Positions 33,301 to 43,900 of a DNA stretch of 64,000 bases are shown here, piece after piece. The stretch spans positions 1,478,501 to 1,542,500 of the forward strand of contig CAUJNA010001224.1 of the NCBI GenBank assembly GCA_963377175.1, written 5' to 3'. The notes under the pieces are model-generated. The model was not told the DNA's origin. It did not search any database and saw nothing but the letters and a program-made list of their open reading frames with translations. How positions within the stretch are numbered: position 1 is the first letter of the stretch; every line of letters begins with the position of its first letter. This DNA comes from Effrenium voratum (Eukaryota; Sar; Dinophyceae; Suessiales; Symbiodiniaceae). Made by a program: the position numbers and the translations under genes.

Positions 33301-34486
33301 TTATGCAAAGGGCAACTTCTGCCGACCAACGAGTGAGTTGTCCTTACTGAAGTATGTTACATCATTTGTTGGCAAATGGTCGGTAGATACGTTTGCAACC
33401 AGGCAAAAGAGTATGCCTGTGCCTCAACTGCAAACTCTAATATGTACCCTTGCGAACATGATCAATTATCTTAATCTAGATGTTCAATCCATCACAATGC
33501 TCAAGAGCAGAACACAACATTCACCATACCCAAGCTGACGTGTGTTGATTGGCGGTCAGGTGCTTGACCAGCTACTGCAACCTGACAATGTCGCTTGTAT
33601 CCGCACTTGTAGCTTTGGCAAGATCGTTAAATGACGACGGCGATCCGCCACAATGTGGCAGCGGCAAGCTTGATAGGTGCTCGGGCGCTCCACTAGAAAC
33701 AGCGTCAGGACCCCAGGCTTCCTTAAAGCTCTTCCCGTTCACCTCTCTTTCGCAGGGCCTGCATGGTGATGTCCACATTGACGGCGCCAACCACCTGAGT
33801 TCCACCCCTGCTTCAAGCGCCACTCGCACAAATCTTCACACGGAAGGGGCCTGGTTGCAGAGAAGGGCACTCTCGAACTCCCATGGTTGTATTATATCAT
33901 ATATCAGCTTGCCATGCGCCAACTCAAGCACCATACATAGGTGAAGCATTTCATAGGATGTGGAATTTGGCTTAACATTCGGTCAACAAATAGGACGAAC
34001 AACTACACAACCTACAATACACTTAATGTTAAGTCGACATTGTGTGCCAAAGCGTACTATGTTTCGTGAAGGGTGCAGGTATTGAACTCAACAGGAGAAG
34101 ACCAGACACACAAATCTTTTGACCTGGCTGGTCGAGCCTCAAACAAACTGAAGTGCTTGCGATTTATGCCCTTTGTTATGCACCTGTGCCCGGCCCCAAG
34201 GGCGGAGACATTTGGGCGGGATCGCTATTGGAGATTGGCTGCAGCTTTGCCATTCTTCCCCCGGCATTCAATCTAAAGGGGCATCACACCAAAAATGGTA
34301 AGCACAGAGATCTGACTCAACCCTTGTGAGCTGAAGACTCGGGTGAATCAGCGTCCATCCCCAATGGAAGAGCTTTCGCTGCCGCTTGGAAGGGCAGTTT
34401 CTGCCAACCCGCCAAGGCACGGCAATGGTCACATCTGCTGCAACTTGCGCCCAGGCGAGTGCCAGGCAAAGCACAGAAAGCGCCAT
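21327..34486 (-). CDS. RBKS: Ribokinase (PfkB-family carbohydrate kinase) with N-terminal signal-peptide-like segment
   Basis: Ribokinase transfers phosphate from ATP to ribose O5. Thirteen exons give one intact frame of 360 aa: 34486-34424 (ATG), 33794-33759, 32322-32253, 29880-29796, 29525-29457, 28959-28890, 26990-26901, 26327-26280, 24823-24734, 23591-23514, 22260-22156, 21809-21749, 21544-21327 (TGA). In order they read DVTI, VVGAVNVDITMQ, VNRLPRRHETL, the sugar-binding GGKGANQAVAAARQG, FGNDSHG, ENGVDTSACE, VMLDADGG, VVVPGANSE, LLLQREIPEAV, VMQDVGGE, the PNENE motif, VLVTLGERGALL, the catalytic VVDATAAGDAF (Asp of AAGD as base), SAAGAIAVSR and AEPSLPRRHE. Length and motif order are typical of the family; the tail of about 55 residues after PSLPRR is extra. 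The first 18 residues (MALSVLCLALAWAQVAAD) form a hydrophobic leader, unusual for a cytosolic enzyme. All twelve inferred introns start with GC (11) or GA (1). A few residues may be missing between LTGLPT and VLAAAR. Confidence 0.9.
21943..22044. mobile_element. Short intronic repeat, family C (copy 4)
   Basis: It begins GGTTGCTTTCTGCTCTCC, continues CTAAAAGCTTAACTTC, and ends AGTTGGCACAAAGTC with AAAGTCCTAAC. It lies about 110 bp downstream (gene sense) of the donor of ribokinase exon 22260-22156, in the same orientation as the copy at 19313. Confidence 0.7.
22325..22440. repeat. (TA)n-rich array
   Basis: About 115 bp of TATATG, TACATA and TATATT units lie in the ribokinase intron between the exons at 23514 and 22260. 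It is the longest TA array in the window. Confidence 0.8.
22815..23230. repeat. Purine-rich GA/AAAGA tract
   Basis: Over 400 bp of the plus strand is nearly pure A and G, starting as GAGAGA/AAAGAGAG and grading into AAACAAA-type units. It lies in the same ribokinase intron as the TA array before it. Stop-poor frames on the complement (Ser/Leu/Phe repeats) are artefacts. Confidence 0.85.
23632..23744. mobile_element. MITE-like element, family B (copy 2)
   Basis: Left end CTGTGGATGGACGAAATCCT and right end AAAATTTTGTCCATTCACAG are inverted repeats. The interior (CTAGAATATGATCCCCTCTA, AATGGTTTCTCATGG) matches the copies at 13083 and 39683. In gene sense it ends about 40 bp before the acceptor of ribokinase exon 23591-23514. 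Confidence 0.75.
24317..24352. repeat. (TA)n array
   Basis: TA and TATG repeats lie in the ribokinase intron between the exons at 24734 and 23591. Confidence 0.75.
25190..25475. repeat. ACAC/GAAA simple-repeat field
   Basis: CACAGAGACACGGAGACA-type units pass into (GAAA)n and AAAGAAAG, then (AC)n near 25460. The tract lacks T on the plus strand, so stop-free frames cross it in several phases. It lies in the ribokinase intron between the exons at 26280 and 24823. Confidence 0.85.
27333..27458. mobile_element. MITE-like element, family A, second subtype (copy 2)
   Basis: It starts AATGGCTGTGGGTCAAAACC and ends TTTGGATTTTGACCGCC. The interior (GGTGTAGATG-like, TTTTAGAACCTATTTTAGTG, GGGATGTTCAC) matches the copy at 53289 in reverse orientation. 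It shares termini, but not its interior, with the family A copies at 14552 and 48894. It lies in the ribokinase intron 26991-28889. Confidence 0.7.
27710..27913 (-). other. Exon-like open segment inside a ribokinase intron
   Basis: The minus strand reads a protein-like segment (GDRVILAVPPR, FDVGLEKTITLQLPSGF) ending at GGCGAG|GTATGG, a good donor. It does not fit ribokinase, since the flanking exons join directly (VVPGANSE to DADLADF). The plus strand is open here too, and third-position GC is only moderate. It could be a nested gene's exon, a relic, or chance. Confidence 0.3.
30722..30880 (-). other. Exon-like open segment inside a ribokinase intron
   Basis: After an AG (TTAG|GGGAAC) the minus strand reads about 50 codons (NLLQAAAAGSQSDDLVILAR, then MDRLRQGQVLAALEKHV) to a TGA. 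It lies between ribokinase exons 32322-32253 and 29880-29796, which join in frame without it. Third-position GC is near background, so a chance frame is as likely as a nested gene end. Confidence 0.25.
31110..31340. other. GC-rich island in a ribokinase intron, no gene recognised
   Basis: This stretch is well above the local GC level and open in several frames on both strands, but none gives a recognisable protein or matches the neighbouring ribokinase exons. Confidence 0.35.
32366..32486. repeat. (TA)n, (TG)n and poly-G cluster
   Basis: A TA array (about 32373-32402), TGTTTG/(TG)n (to about 32442) and a run of thirteen G (about 32473-32485) follow each other just upstream, in gene sense, of ribokinase exon 32322-32253. 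Confidence 0.75.
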
Positions 34487-35159
34487 GGCTAGCAAAAGGT
34501 AAGCATCCCAAGCGAAAGTAAGACAAGACTCTCAAAGTATGCTCATCATGAGGTCCAAGTTGAAGGCACAAACGATAGCCCGATGTTCGAAGGACAAGGT
34601 CCTGTTGTCTTTTGTTCTGTGTTTTGGTCTATGTGTGTGTTTGTTTATACATTACTAGAAATCCGAGTATTAATTTTGGATGTTGATCCCCGCTTCTGTG
34701 TCGGGCTGCATTTTGTGTAGCCCAGCCGGGCCTTGCGCAAAAGCTCTTCTCTGGGTGCATCTGTTCCCCACTCGAAACAAAAAGGGTATGCTGATCTGCC
34801 GTCCGCGTTGGATCTTGTCTACTGGCCCAAGAAGTGACCCCCAAGTTTGAACGTGTGAGCTCAAAAACGGCAAGAGGCCCACAGCGACACTGAACATGTA
34901 GAAGATGGACTACCCGAAGAAGCGCTTGCATGGCAATGCCAGGGAGCAAATGCATCGTGTTTTGCGAGACCTGTTGTAAACTAACAAACATGCGTGGCAC
35001 AATTACACCAGAAGTCTCCAACAACTTCAATGGCATCAACCAAGTTGAACAGCTGTCTTGGACCACATGCCGATACAGGCCTTGGCGCTCTTGGGCAACA
35101 GGTCCACATGAAACAGGGTAAGCAAGCTGGTGCTGATATGCCCGGCCTGCAACCTCAGG

Positions 35160-35868
35160 CTATGGTGACTTGCTTTTGGCTAAAAATCCTTTCGCAAGGA
35201 TTGCAGAACCACGCGTGTTTGACCAGGCTTGCAACGATTGGAAGCTAATGCTGTTGAGCTGCTGCGCCAGATGCCGCTGCACTTCTTCGGAGTCCATGTC
35301 AGGAGGAACGCCGCCTGTGAGAGCAGCGATGTTGGCAGTAGTTGGATTTGGGCGAAACCAGAAAGACACTAAGTCTTCGGATTCTGAGTGTCGTTCATGT
35401 CGCCTTGGAAACTGCATTGTCAAATCATGAGGCAATTGAAAACCAAGGGCAAGTCGGGCAACACAATGATCTAAACTGCAGGCGCATGGACAACTGGCCG
35501 CTAAGATTCAACCATCCCAACATGGCAACCCCTAACCCTGACTTTGAAGCCCCACCAGCATAGGGACCAACAAGTACCATCTTCCACTGCGTACGAATAT
35601 CCCCGCGGCTCCAAGGGATATCGAACACCTTTCGAGCATTCCAGCAACTGTCGATTCTCAAGCCCTAGTTACGTACCTTGGCATACCTGTCTCCAAGGAT
35701 TTGTCAACATTGTTTATAGTAAACCTATGAACATAGAGTTGGCATTTGATTCAATTTAGAAGGGAACCGTTTCACTGGCCCATGGAGTTCCATACAATGG
35801 CCATCACCCGCCTACAAAGAGCACCGCTCGCACCGTCGTCCGGGGCCTGGCCAGTGTCGGCATCCGCA
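35160..35868 (-). CDS. C-terminal end of an unidentified gene
   Basis: Two exons join in phase: about 35868-35812 (MPTLARPRTTVRAVLFV) and 35314-35160 (GVPPDMDSEEVQRHLAQQL, ending in TAG). The inferred intron is GC-AG (TTTGTAG|GCGGGT to CACAG|GCGGCG). The stop lies 674 bp upstream of the ribokinase ATG, so this would be the next gene in the co-directional array. I recognise no family. The start of the upstream exon is uncertain. Further exon-like minus segments near 36.85-36.95 kb and 37.38-37.53 kb may belong to the same gene, but I could not link them. Confidence 0.45.
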
Positions 35869-36144
35869 CTTTCAAGTTCATAGCTTTCTTACTCTGGGCA
35901 CACAGGGGGAGCGCTGGGGTTACGCTGCCAAATGCAACCCCGATGCGAAGCGCGAGCAACACGGGACAAACGCAACCATTGCTCATGATCAAACCCGTAG
36001 CTGTCAAGCGTCTAAGGTTTGGATCAAGGAGCAGCTCGATTCAGACAGTGAATCCAATGTGTCTACAGAGAGCTGCATGTTCGACCAAACCAAAAACAAA
36101 CCCTCCGGCTCACGATCACTGAACTGAGAGTCAAAGTAGCTGGG

Positions 36145-36558
36145 GTGCTGAAAATCATGGTGAAATCTGGGAGAGCTTTGGCACAAGAACACCGAGTTGT
36201 AGCCGATTTGGCCCCTTCATTTGGGAAGGGCCTTTCCATGGTTTATCCTCCTTTTGCAAGGGCGCATGTGGCACACTTGTGGCACCAGGAGGTTCGGCAG
36301 TTTCTCCAGACCTTGCATACATGGACCGGGGCTCCTAGTCTTGACGCATTCCGCAAACATCTCGAGAGGATGCGAGACAACGCTGAGGCCGGCCTCCGAA
36401 GCAAAGGGGCCAAACCTGAAGCCAGCGGCAGTCCTAACGCAGCCCGAGATTCAAACAGTCGGAGGGCTGTGGATCTGTCTGCACTTTCCTTGGGCTCCCA
36501 AGCTAGGAAAAATGCAGGATACCAGCAAATAAGGCCCCTGGTCAAGGAGATACACTAA
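36145..36558 (+). CDS. Open frame of 137 codons, unknown and doubtful
   Basis: The plus strand is open for 137 codons with a protein-like composition (VADLAPSFGKGLSM, FRKHLERMRDNAEAG). It would run against every recognised gene in the window. Third-position GC is about 55-60%, below that of the confirmed exons, and no family is recognised. It could be a fragment of a retroposed gene or a chance frame. Confidence 0.25.
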   Translation: MLKIMVKSGRALAQEHRVVADLAPSFGKGLSMVYPPFARAHVAHLWHQEVRQFLQTLHTWTGAPSLDAFRKHLERMRDNAEAGLRSKGAKPEASGSPNAARDSNSRRAVDLSALSLGSQARKNAGYQQIRPLVKEIH

Positions 36559-36559
36559 T

Positions 36560-39500
36560 TGCAGAGTTCGTGCTGGCAACCAGTGCACAAATCAATATGT
36601 TCAGCAACAAAAGCAACCACGTAGGCCAAAGCGGGACCGCCAGCAAAACAACGAAACAAAAGCAGCCAGAACGAAAAAAAGAAAAGCAGAGCCTCTTTAA
36701 GACAGTCCAACGGACCCAGTTGTAATACGTGTGCATGTGTTTCATTTGGATGACTGCCCTTCTGGCGATGCTTCCGAACTCTAAACTGAACTCAAGCCGT
36801 TTTTTGGCTTCCTAGGCTCCGCTCGCTTCCTGAGACTTGCGGCGGAAGACCGGGAACTGCCAAACCCGAAAAGCCGCACGTGCAGAACTCAAGGTGAACG
36901 CTGCGTCGGTTCAAACTGGCATCTCCGGCAAACAACAAGCTTCTCCATTCCGCATTCATGTTTGATGTGAAGCCACGTAGATAGATGGCACACAGCAAAC
37001 AAACAGTTGAACAGAAATTACTGTACATCGGAATAACCATTTCGACACGTGGAAGCACGACAATTGTTGCTATTGCGGCTGAATAGAGCACCACATATAA
37101 AATGAAATGGGGGTAAACAAAGCAAAACGCATAGAAACATGCCTTGTCGAACCGAATCGAACAGGTGTCTACGTTCAAACCTCAAACAAGTCTGCTGCCT
37201 CTCATCCCAACTGCCCAGCTGCCATCGGGCAAACGAAAGCGCCTGGCCTTCTTCGGTGTATGGATGGACCGAGAACAACAAGTCACAAAGGACGCGTACC
37301 TGAACCTTTACACTACCCTATGATAGGACCCTATGTAACATGTCCACAATATTCTGAGCGATTTCTCGTTGTTTGAGTCTCCAGGAAACCTTTGAAGGAT
37401 CTGGAGCTTCAGCCACGACACCTTTGTAGTCTAAGCCTCCGGTCAATGGCCGTGGATGGTCCTCAGCGGATGCCGCTGATGGTGTCACTGTCCAACTTTG
37501 CTGCTCGGCAGATGTTTGAAGGCTGATCAGCATCTACTGTTTGCAATGAACAACATGGTATGAAGCAGAAGACAAGTACTTCGACCAGGGCTTCGCATGC
37601 TGCCAAACTACCTTTGCTTTCTTGCCTGAACCGTGCTCCCTTGAGAACCTGTACTTCTGAAAGAAAGCAAAAGAACAACAACAAACAATCCCCCCGACAA
37701 AAGGTATTTGGCATGTCCAGAACATTTCCCGCAGGTTTCTTGTTGTTTTGGTTCGGCTTTCCCCGAGGCGATTTGGTTTTCGCAGATTTGGCCATTCTCT
37801 TGTCCTAGCAAATCTCTCCCATGCGAAGCTTGATCACGGCAGCTGCTGGCAAAACCTACACTGATGCAACGAAAATAAACCAAAACAAAAACCGAGAAAA
37901 AACAAACAAACAACAGCAAAAAATAAGAAGACAAAAACAATATCCCAAACAAAAGGATGTCCAAAACATCATTCAGCGGTGAGTTTGTTGCAATATATTT
38001 TTGGGGGTTCATAATTGTTGTTTGGTTTCTCAGATGTTGCCGTTATGTTTGTAGGAATATCCCATGCAAACTCTCTCTCATTGCATCGCATGCTGCTAAG
38101 AAATTGCCACTATGTTCGTTATGTCGCATGTTTCTAGGATTACCAAACCTTTTTGCACTTTTGGACGGTGCGAGGAATCAACAAAGACCAGGCGTCTTCA
38201 CTTGCACTTGGCAAAGGCAGGGCGCTGGTAGGCAGAAACTGCAACCAACAAATCAGTCGACAAAACGCAAATTAGGTGGTAAATGCCAGTGAAATAGACG
38301 GGGGTGGATTCTGTCTTCTGCTTGGTTTATTGCGCAGTTTGTGGGGATGTGTGGGGAAAGCCCAAATTTCTGCAGAGTGCAGTGTCCAAGCAAGTGCTTG
38401 TTCAATGTTCAAGTTGTGTTGTGCAATATCTCCGAATAGTGGCAAACACGTTTGCTAGGATGCTGGATGCTTGTAGTTTGAGAAACATTTTCAACAACTC
38501 ATCATAAGCAAAAAATATATAAGACAAGGCTTGAAGTGCGCCAGGCATGTCACATATGGACACCGAGCTGGAAATACAATCAAGCTAAGCAAAGCATGTG
38601 TAGAATACTCTTTCAACTGTAATACTTGCCAAGACAATTTGATGGAAGCGCGTCATTTGCCAATGTGTTTTGCAGCTTTTCACATGAATTTCACTCAATT
38701 TGTGTGTGTCACGGTTCACCTGGTACATAGGTTTGGGGGTCCATACGTGCCAAAGTAGAGAAAAAGCGGATTTCACAAACACGGGGCGTGCCCCATGGCG
38801 GGCCTCTCGCTTTTCTAGTCAATGGAGAGGGAGACTTGCGCTGAGTGAATTTGTCAAATTGGTGTTCCGTTCCAACAGACTATTTGAAGACTGTACAGCT
38901 TACCCGTTCTGCGTCAGAGCAAAGGATTCAGATCGGACAGGCACACACGAAGCTGATCAGTCTGGCCTTTGCAAAGGTAAAGATTGGAATCATGAAGAAA
39001 GAAGGGGCCAACACTTACCAAAACCTCGTATTCAACCTGGCAAGCTGGCATGCTGGTTCATGGTGCCAAAGACGGCCAACAAATGCATAAATGCATTGGC
39101 AGCTCCACTTGTACGTTGTAGTTGACGCTCAAAATTCGGCGTATCCTGTTCAAACATACGCTACACTTTCGGTACCTATGCTGCAAAAATGAGACATGTC
39201 AACCGTTGACTCAAATGCCAACTTCCTCAAGAATCAGGTTGCTTGGACAGAACCACACGAACCACAAGACCCACCACAACATGCGAACTGTCGGATTCGT
39301 CTAAGGGATCTGGGACTCATCAAAACCACAACACCTGCAGCATTCACTTCCCGCACAGTCAAGCACCGATTCAACTATTTGGCAAACTTCAAGACAAGGG
39401 CGTGCTTTGGAAATAATGATGAAGAGCAAAAAATAACATAGAGAGCAGCTCGATGTGTTGTTTCAATAAACGACCCGCACAGCGGAACTTGTTCAGAAAT

Positions 39501-40990
39501 ACACAAAAGCCCTTGCGCCGTTGCATGTGTGTTCTGCAGGTGTGCTATGGCGTACCATATCCGCTGCGCAAATCCTACCAGGGCTCGATTCCTTCCTGGA
39601 CCGCCCTGGTAGCCTCCAAATGCCTTCTGCTCGACATTCCGAGCTTTTTCCATTGAACATTGAAGGGGATCATGTGTCACACTGTGGATGGACAAAATCC
39701 TGCACCACCCAAGACATCATGGGAAACCATTGTTTGTGGGTATTTACAGGGGATCATATCATTCTAGGGTTTCTTAGATGGTGCAGGATTTCGTCCATAG
39801 TACTATACAAATCATGCTCACTCAAACTTATCACACCCGACATGCCCGATCTTCGCCAGGGCTCACGTGGCACTGGAACAGCCAAAAGCGGCCGCCGAGG
39901 AGCTGCCCATGTTGCTTGCATCGGAGGTGCGGCTCACCCCGACGCGTTCGAATGGGTGTGGATTGCAATAGGGGACCCTTGCGTGGACATGGTTTGGGTG
40001 GAGACTGATGTCCACCAAACGCTTGTGAGGGGTGGTTGCCCTGTTAAAAACATCATAGTCAAAGCTGAGTTGGACTCTTACTGCTCAAACAAGGCCAGAG
40101 CCACCTCTTGGTGAGCTCTGTCACTGCTAAAGCTGAAAGCAACGGTGGTGTTGATCCACACGCAATGCTGCCCAATCTTGCTCGTATTGTCCTCCTTGGC
40201 GCCAGTGTGGTGTTGCCTTGAAAACATATGTGTAGTCATTAAGACTAGTGGCAATGCAAGCACATTGCACTCAAGGACCCAAGGATGCCTGGAAAGGCGA
40301 CAGGAGACACTTCAGCCCAATTGTGAAGCGTTTTGGTTGAGCCGCACTGGTCAGATTATACGCTACAGAGCTCTTGTCAGGGGATCCGAGTGACGATTAC
40401 AAAGACTGCTGGCAAACAGCTGATGTCCATCCTATTCCCAACCTTCCAGATTTGAGCGGTCAACCAACAAGGCAGCTCAAACATGATGTCAACCATGAGC
40501 AAGGTGTTGTCGTGATTGCTTGTCCGCTTCCACAGTCTTGCTGCTTCGAGACACACAGGTGAAATAGCTCAAGTTCCTGTGGCTTCGGTCAGAACTTCTG
40601 GCACTCCGCCAACACTCAAACCGATTCTGCTATCAAGGCAAACGATTGTTCTCTAGGATGTCTGCGGGTTGCCAGCCAGTCAGCCCATGACCATGGTGTC
40701 AGCAGTGCCTTAAATGGCCAACGGACCCTGTCTGCGTTCCTTTCCACCCGCACATGGAAAGTCGGGGTTCCCGGGCCGGGCACATGCTCCCATCGAACAA
40801 GTGCCAAGGACCACGAAGACCTCTCCCTGATTGGTGATTTGACTAGACAAGCCAGCATGGGAGCATTTGCAGGCCCTAGGCTTTGTACACCGTCCTTCTT
40901 GGCCCTTAAAGCCAAAGGAAAAATCACACGATAAACCGAAACATGCCCTTTTTGCACGCACAGCACCTCCCCTGCTAAGCAGTGGTAAAA
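36560..40990. other. Gene-poor stretch between bestrophin and the 35 kb gene fragment
   Basis: I found no exon with recognisable family motifs. A family B element lies at 39683. Exon-like pieces occur at about 36.85-36.95 and 37.38-37.53 kb (minus) and 39.86-39.93 kb (strand unclear). An A-rich CAAA-type stretch lies near 37.86-37.95 kb. The region could hold the 5' exons of the gene ending at 35160. Confidence 0.4.
39683..39800. mobile_element. MITE-like element, family B (copy 3, both ends present)
   Basis: It has terminal inverted repeats GTGGATGGACAAAATCCTGC at the left and GGTGCAGGATTTCGTCCAT at the right. The interior carries AAACCATTGTTTGTGGG and GGGGATCATATCATTCTAGG. It is in reverse orientation to the copies at 13083 and 23632 and is the best-preserved member of the family. 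Confidence 0.8.
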
Positions 40991-40997
40991 AAGGCAA

Positions 40998-43900
40998 CTA
41001 CCCGATCCAATCCACGCTCTCTTGGTGGCTGGAGTGCTTCCACAGGATCGCTCGGATTGCCGCTCTGGTCTTGCCCATGACCTTCCGTGTGGGCACGTCC
41101 GACTCGTCGTTGCCGAACGGGTGCTCCATCCTTGGCTCCCAGGGCTGCCGGGGGGCGGCAATGCATGGTTCGTGTTTTCCAACGTAAATCGCACGTGTTG
41201 TGTTGTTTTGAGGTATGTGTGTACATGTCTGTCTCTTCTGCTGTTCTAACGCATTCCTGTCTTTCAACAAAAGCATGGAAACCATGTAGAATGGCTAGAT
41301 GATGGAGTCTTTCTAGCAGTAGCCGATGGCACTGTGCCAAGAGTTCTGGGAGTTAGAGTTTGTTTTGGGGGGGGAGGGGGGGGGGGGGTCTCGAGGTCTT
41401 TTGTTGGCACATGCTATACTGAAAAGCATCCAGGTTAACATGAAATGTCGAGTTAAACTCTGGTTGAAGAAAAAATGTGTTCACATATTAATGACATGTA
41501 GCAAAGCTGTATTGGAAAGGAAACGGTCCAATGGAATAGTGCTTCTCGAAATTTCAATTCAAAGTTGAAATGATGATTGGATTACTCCCTTATCAAATTC
41601 TATTTCAACCCTGATTGAATCGCAAAGTTCTATTTGGCAAGGATTTCTGCGCAGATTCCCAATTTAAGATAGAATTTCCAACAGGTCCTTTTTGAGTCGT
41701 ATGTTGATTCCATTCCACTTCTAATCGAATGTTAGAGAGCGGCCGTTGGTGAAGAAGGGAATTCAATGGGGAAAAAACGCTACAAAGCACTGTTTTACAA
41801 TGTTGGGGGTTGGGGAAAAAAAAACACGATTTTGGGACCTCTGAACGCAACGTCTATTCAATATCTAACTGAATTGAAGTAGAACTTGATAAGGACATCA
41901 TCCAACTTGAGGAGCGGGTGAACGAAAGCTAGCAGTTGTTGCATGAGATGGGTCGGTGACAGAGTGGATTCATACGTAGCTTGTGTACAACGAGAGGCCC
42001 GGCAAGATTCGTAGGATGCGACACGCAAACGCACATGGTGGCGTGGCAAACCTTGAAAACTGAAAACAACGAGAGGCGTCAGAAGCTGTCTTAAAGCACC
42101 TCTGGTTTCTGCATGCAGCGTGTGCAAAGATTCTTGCGAGGTGGTTTACCGAGAAGACTGAGGTCTCAAATGAACAAGCTGAATCGGCGGAACATGTAAA
42201 AGTTCGTAGCACCAAGTCCAAAACGGGCAAACCGAGACTGCTGAACACTGAGCCACTGCCCGGGGGGGGGGATGGACCAGGGAGGAATCGAGCCTGAGAC
42301 CCGGGAAGGGGGGGAGGGGGGGGGGGGGTCTAAATAATTGATGTTTTTCAATCTTTTCGGCTCAAATAATTGAAAAAATCAATCTTTCGGCATTTGAGCC
42401 CCTTACCTTGCTTACGCAAGGAGAAACTTCAGCTAGCTAAAGCTAGCTTTCGTGATCAGGATTCATACAAATTTAAATGATATGTGTCCTATTTCAAGTT
42501 CAAATATATACAGGACTATTTCCAGAATCATGTTTTTACACATTGGGCAATATTTGAACATAGTTCTTAGACAAACTTGTGCCCCGTGATATGTTTCCTT
42601 GTGATGTTATACTTATATATGTCATATCTATATCAATTTCTATTTTATGTGTAACTGAATTTAAACAGAGCTCAACAAATAAATAAATCAACGATTTATG
42701 TTTACATTATAATTTTAGTACTACTTACTCTATGTCAAATTTAAATTCATGCAGGATCTCCATGCCGCAAATCAGAGAAAAACACACACAGTTTGTTCCA
42801 CAAGAGCTCAACATAAGCAAAGTGAGTGCAAACAGCAAGTACTGACTTGCACGGGCAGATGAATATTGGAAGTGCACTGCCACAGTCCCCCCTCAAAAGA
42901 AATCGGTAGAGGTGTCAAAAATGAGGATGGGGGAGGTGCCCCCCACCCAGCATGGAACCTACCAAACCCGTCCAAAAAAAACTTCCAGCAGCCCACAGTT
43001 TGGTTCTGTGGGGGTTGGACGGCACCTTCATGAATTTAATTTGGGCATGTGACAAGATCTAAAAAATCGGGGTTTCCCTCTTGGTGTCCCTTTAAACCGA
43101 GGTAAAGAAGGCATCAAAGTTCTCTCCAGGCATCTCCCGGCTCACGAACTCGATCCCCAGCAGGCTGAAGCTCAGGGCAGACTGCATGAGGACCAGGCTC
43201 GTCGGGCTTCTCGGCATCGGCAAACGGAACGTGCCATATATGGTGTGTATGTATATATATATATATGGTATATATATATAGTGGTATATATATATATATA
43301 TCGGGACTATCTACAGCCATCGGGTTGCAGGCACCGAATTGTGGTGCTTGTTTGCTGCAGGCCAATTGGACTTGTGAATTTACATGCAGGTCTAGCCGAT
43401 GCCTGCAGTTTCAATCAGGAGTTACTTTCGGATCGATTTCACGGCGGCCAAACGTCACATCTTGACGAACAGACTGAACTGGTAGTGAAGAAATGTCCCT
43501 AAGAGCTGGTATCTGGCTGAATTCCATACCACAAAGGCCCGAGTACAACACAGGCTTCTTTGCCCTTTCTTGGGGCAGCAGTGAAGGAATCCAAAGAGTA
43601 GCAAATAATTTTCGGAGCACCTGGCAGCTTAGAGACTTTGGCGGGGCGGACATTTGGCCCGTTGGTTCCGTCCCGCGTGCCTTGCCACCCAGATTTGGAG
43701 TGGATCTTCCAATCTGAGCTTAGATCCAACCAGAAAAAATCGATACTTTTCAAGAGATCTAAAGGCCTCCGTGCGCATCCACCAAAGACCAGCCATGTTT
43801 TTGTCCGCCTTTTTGCTTCGGTCCCAGGCACATCTGCCCGATGATGGTGAAGGGAAAGCTCACGCAAAAGACCAGCAAGATGCTGCGCAGGTGCACTGCG

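Noticed and set aside
39521..40114. Open frame of 197 codons on the plus strand
   Set aside because: It reads straight through a family B repeat element and has no recognisable domain.
42270..42300. tRNA B-box-like sequence GGCTCGATTCC on the minus strand
   Set aside because: No cloverleaf can be drawn around it and no A-box is in range.
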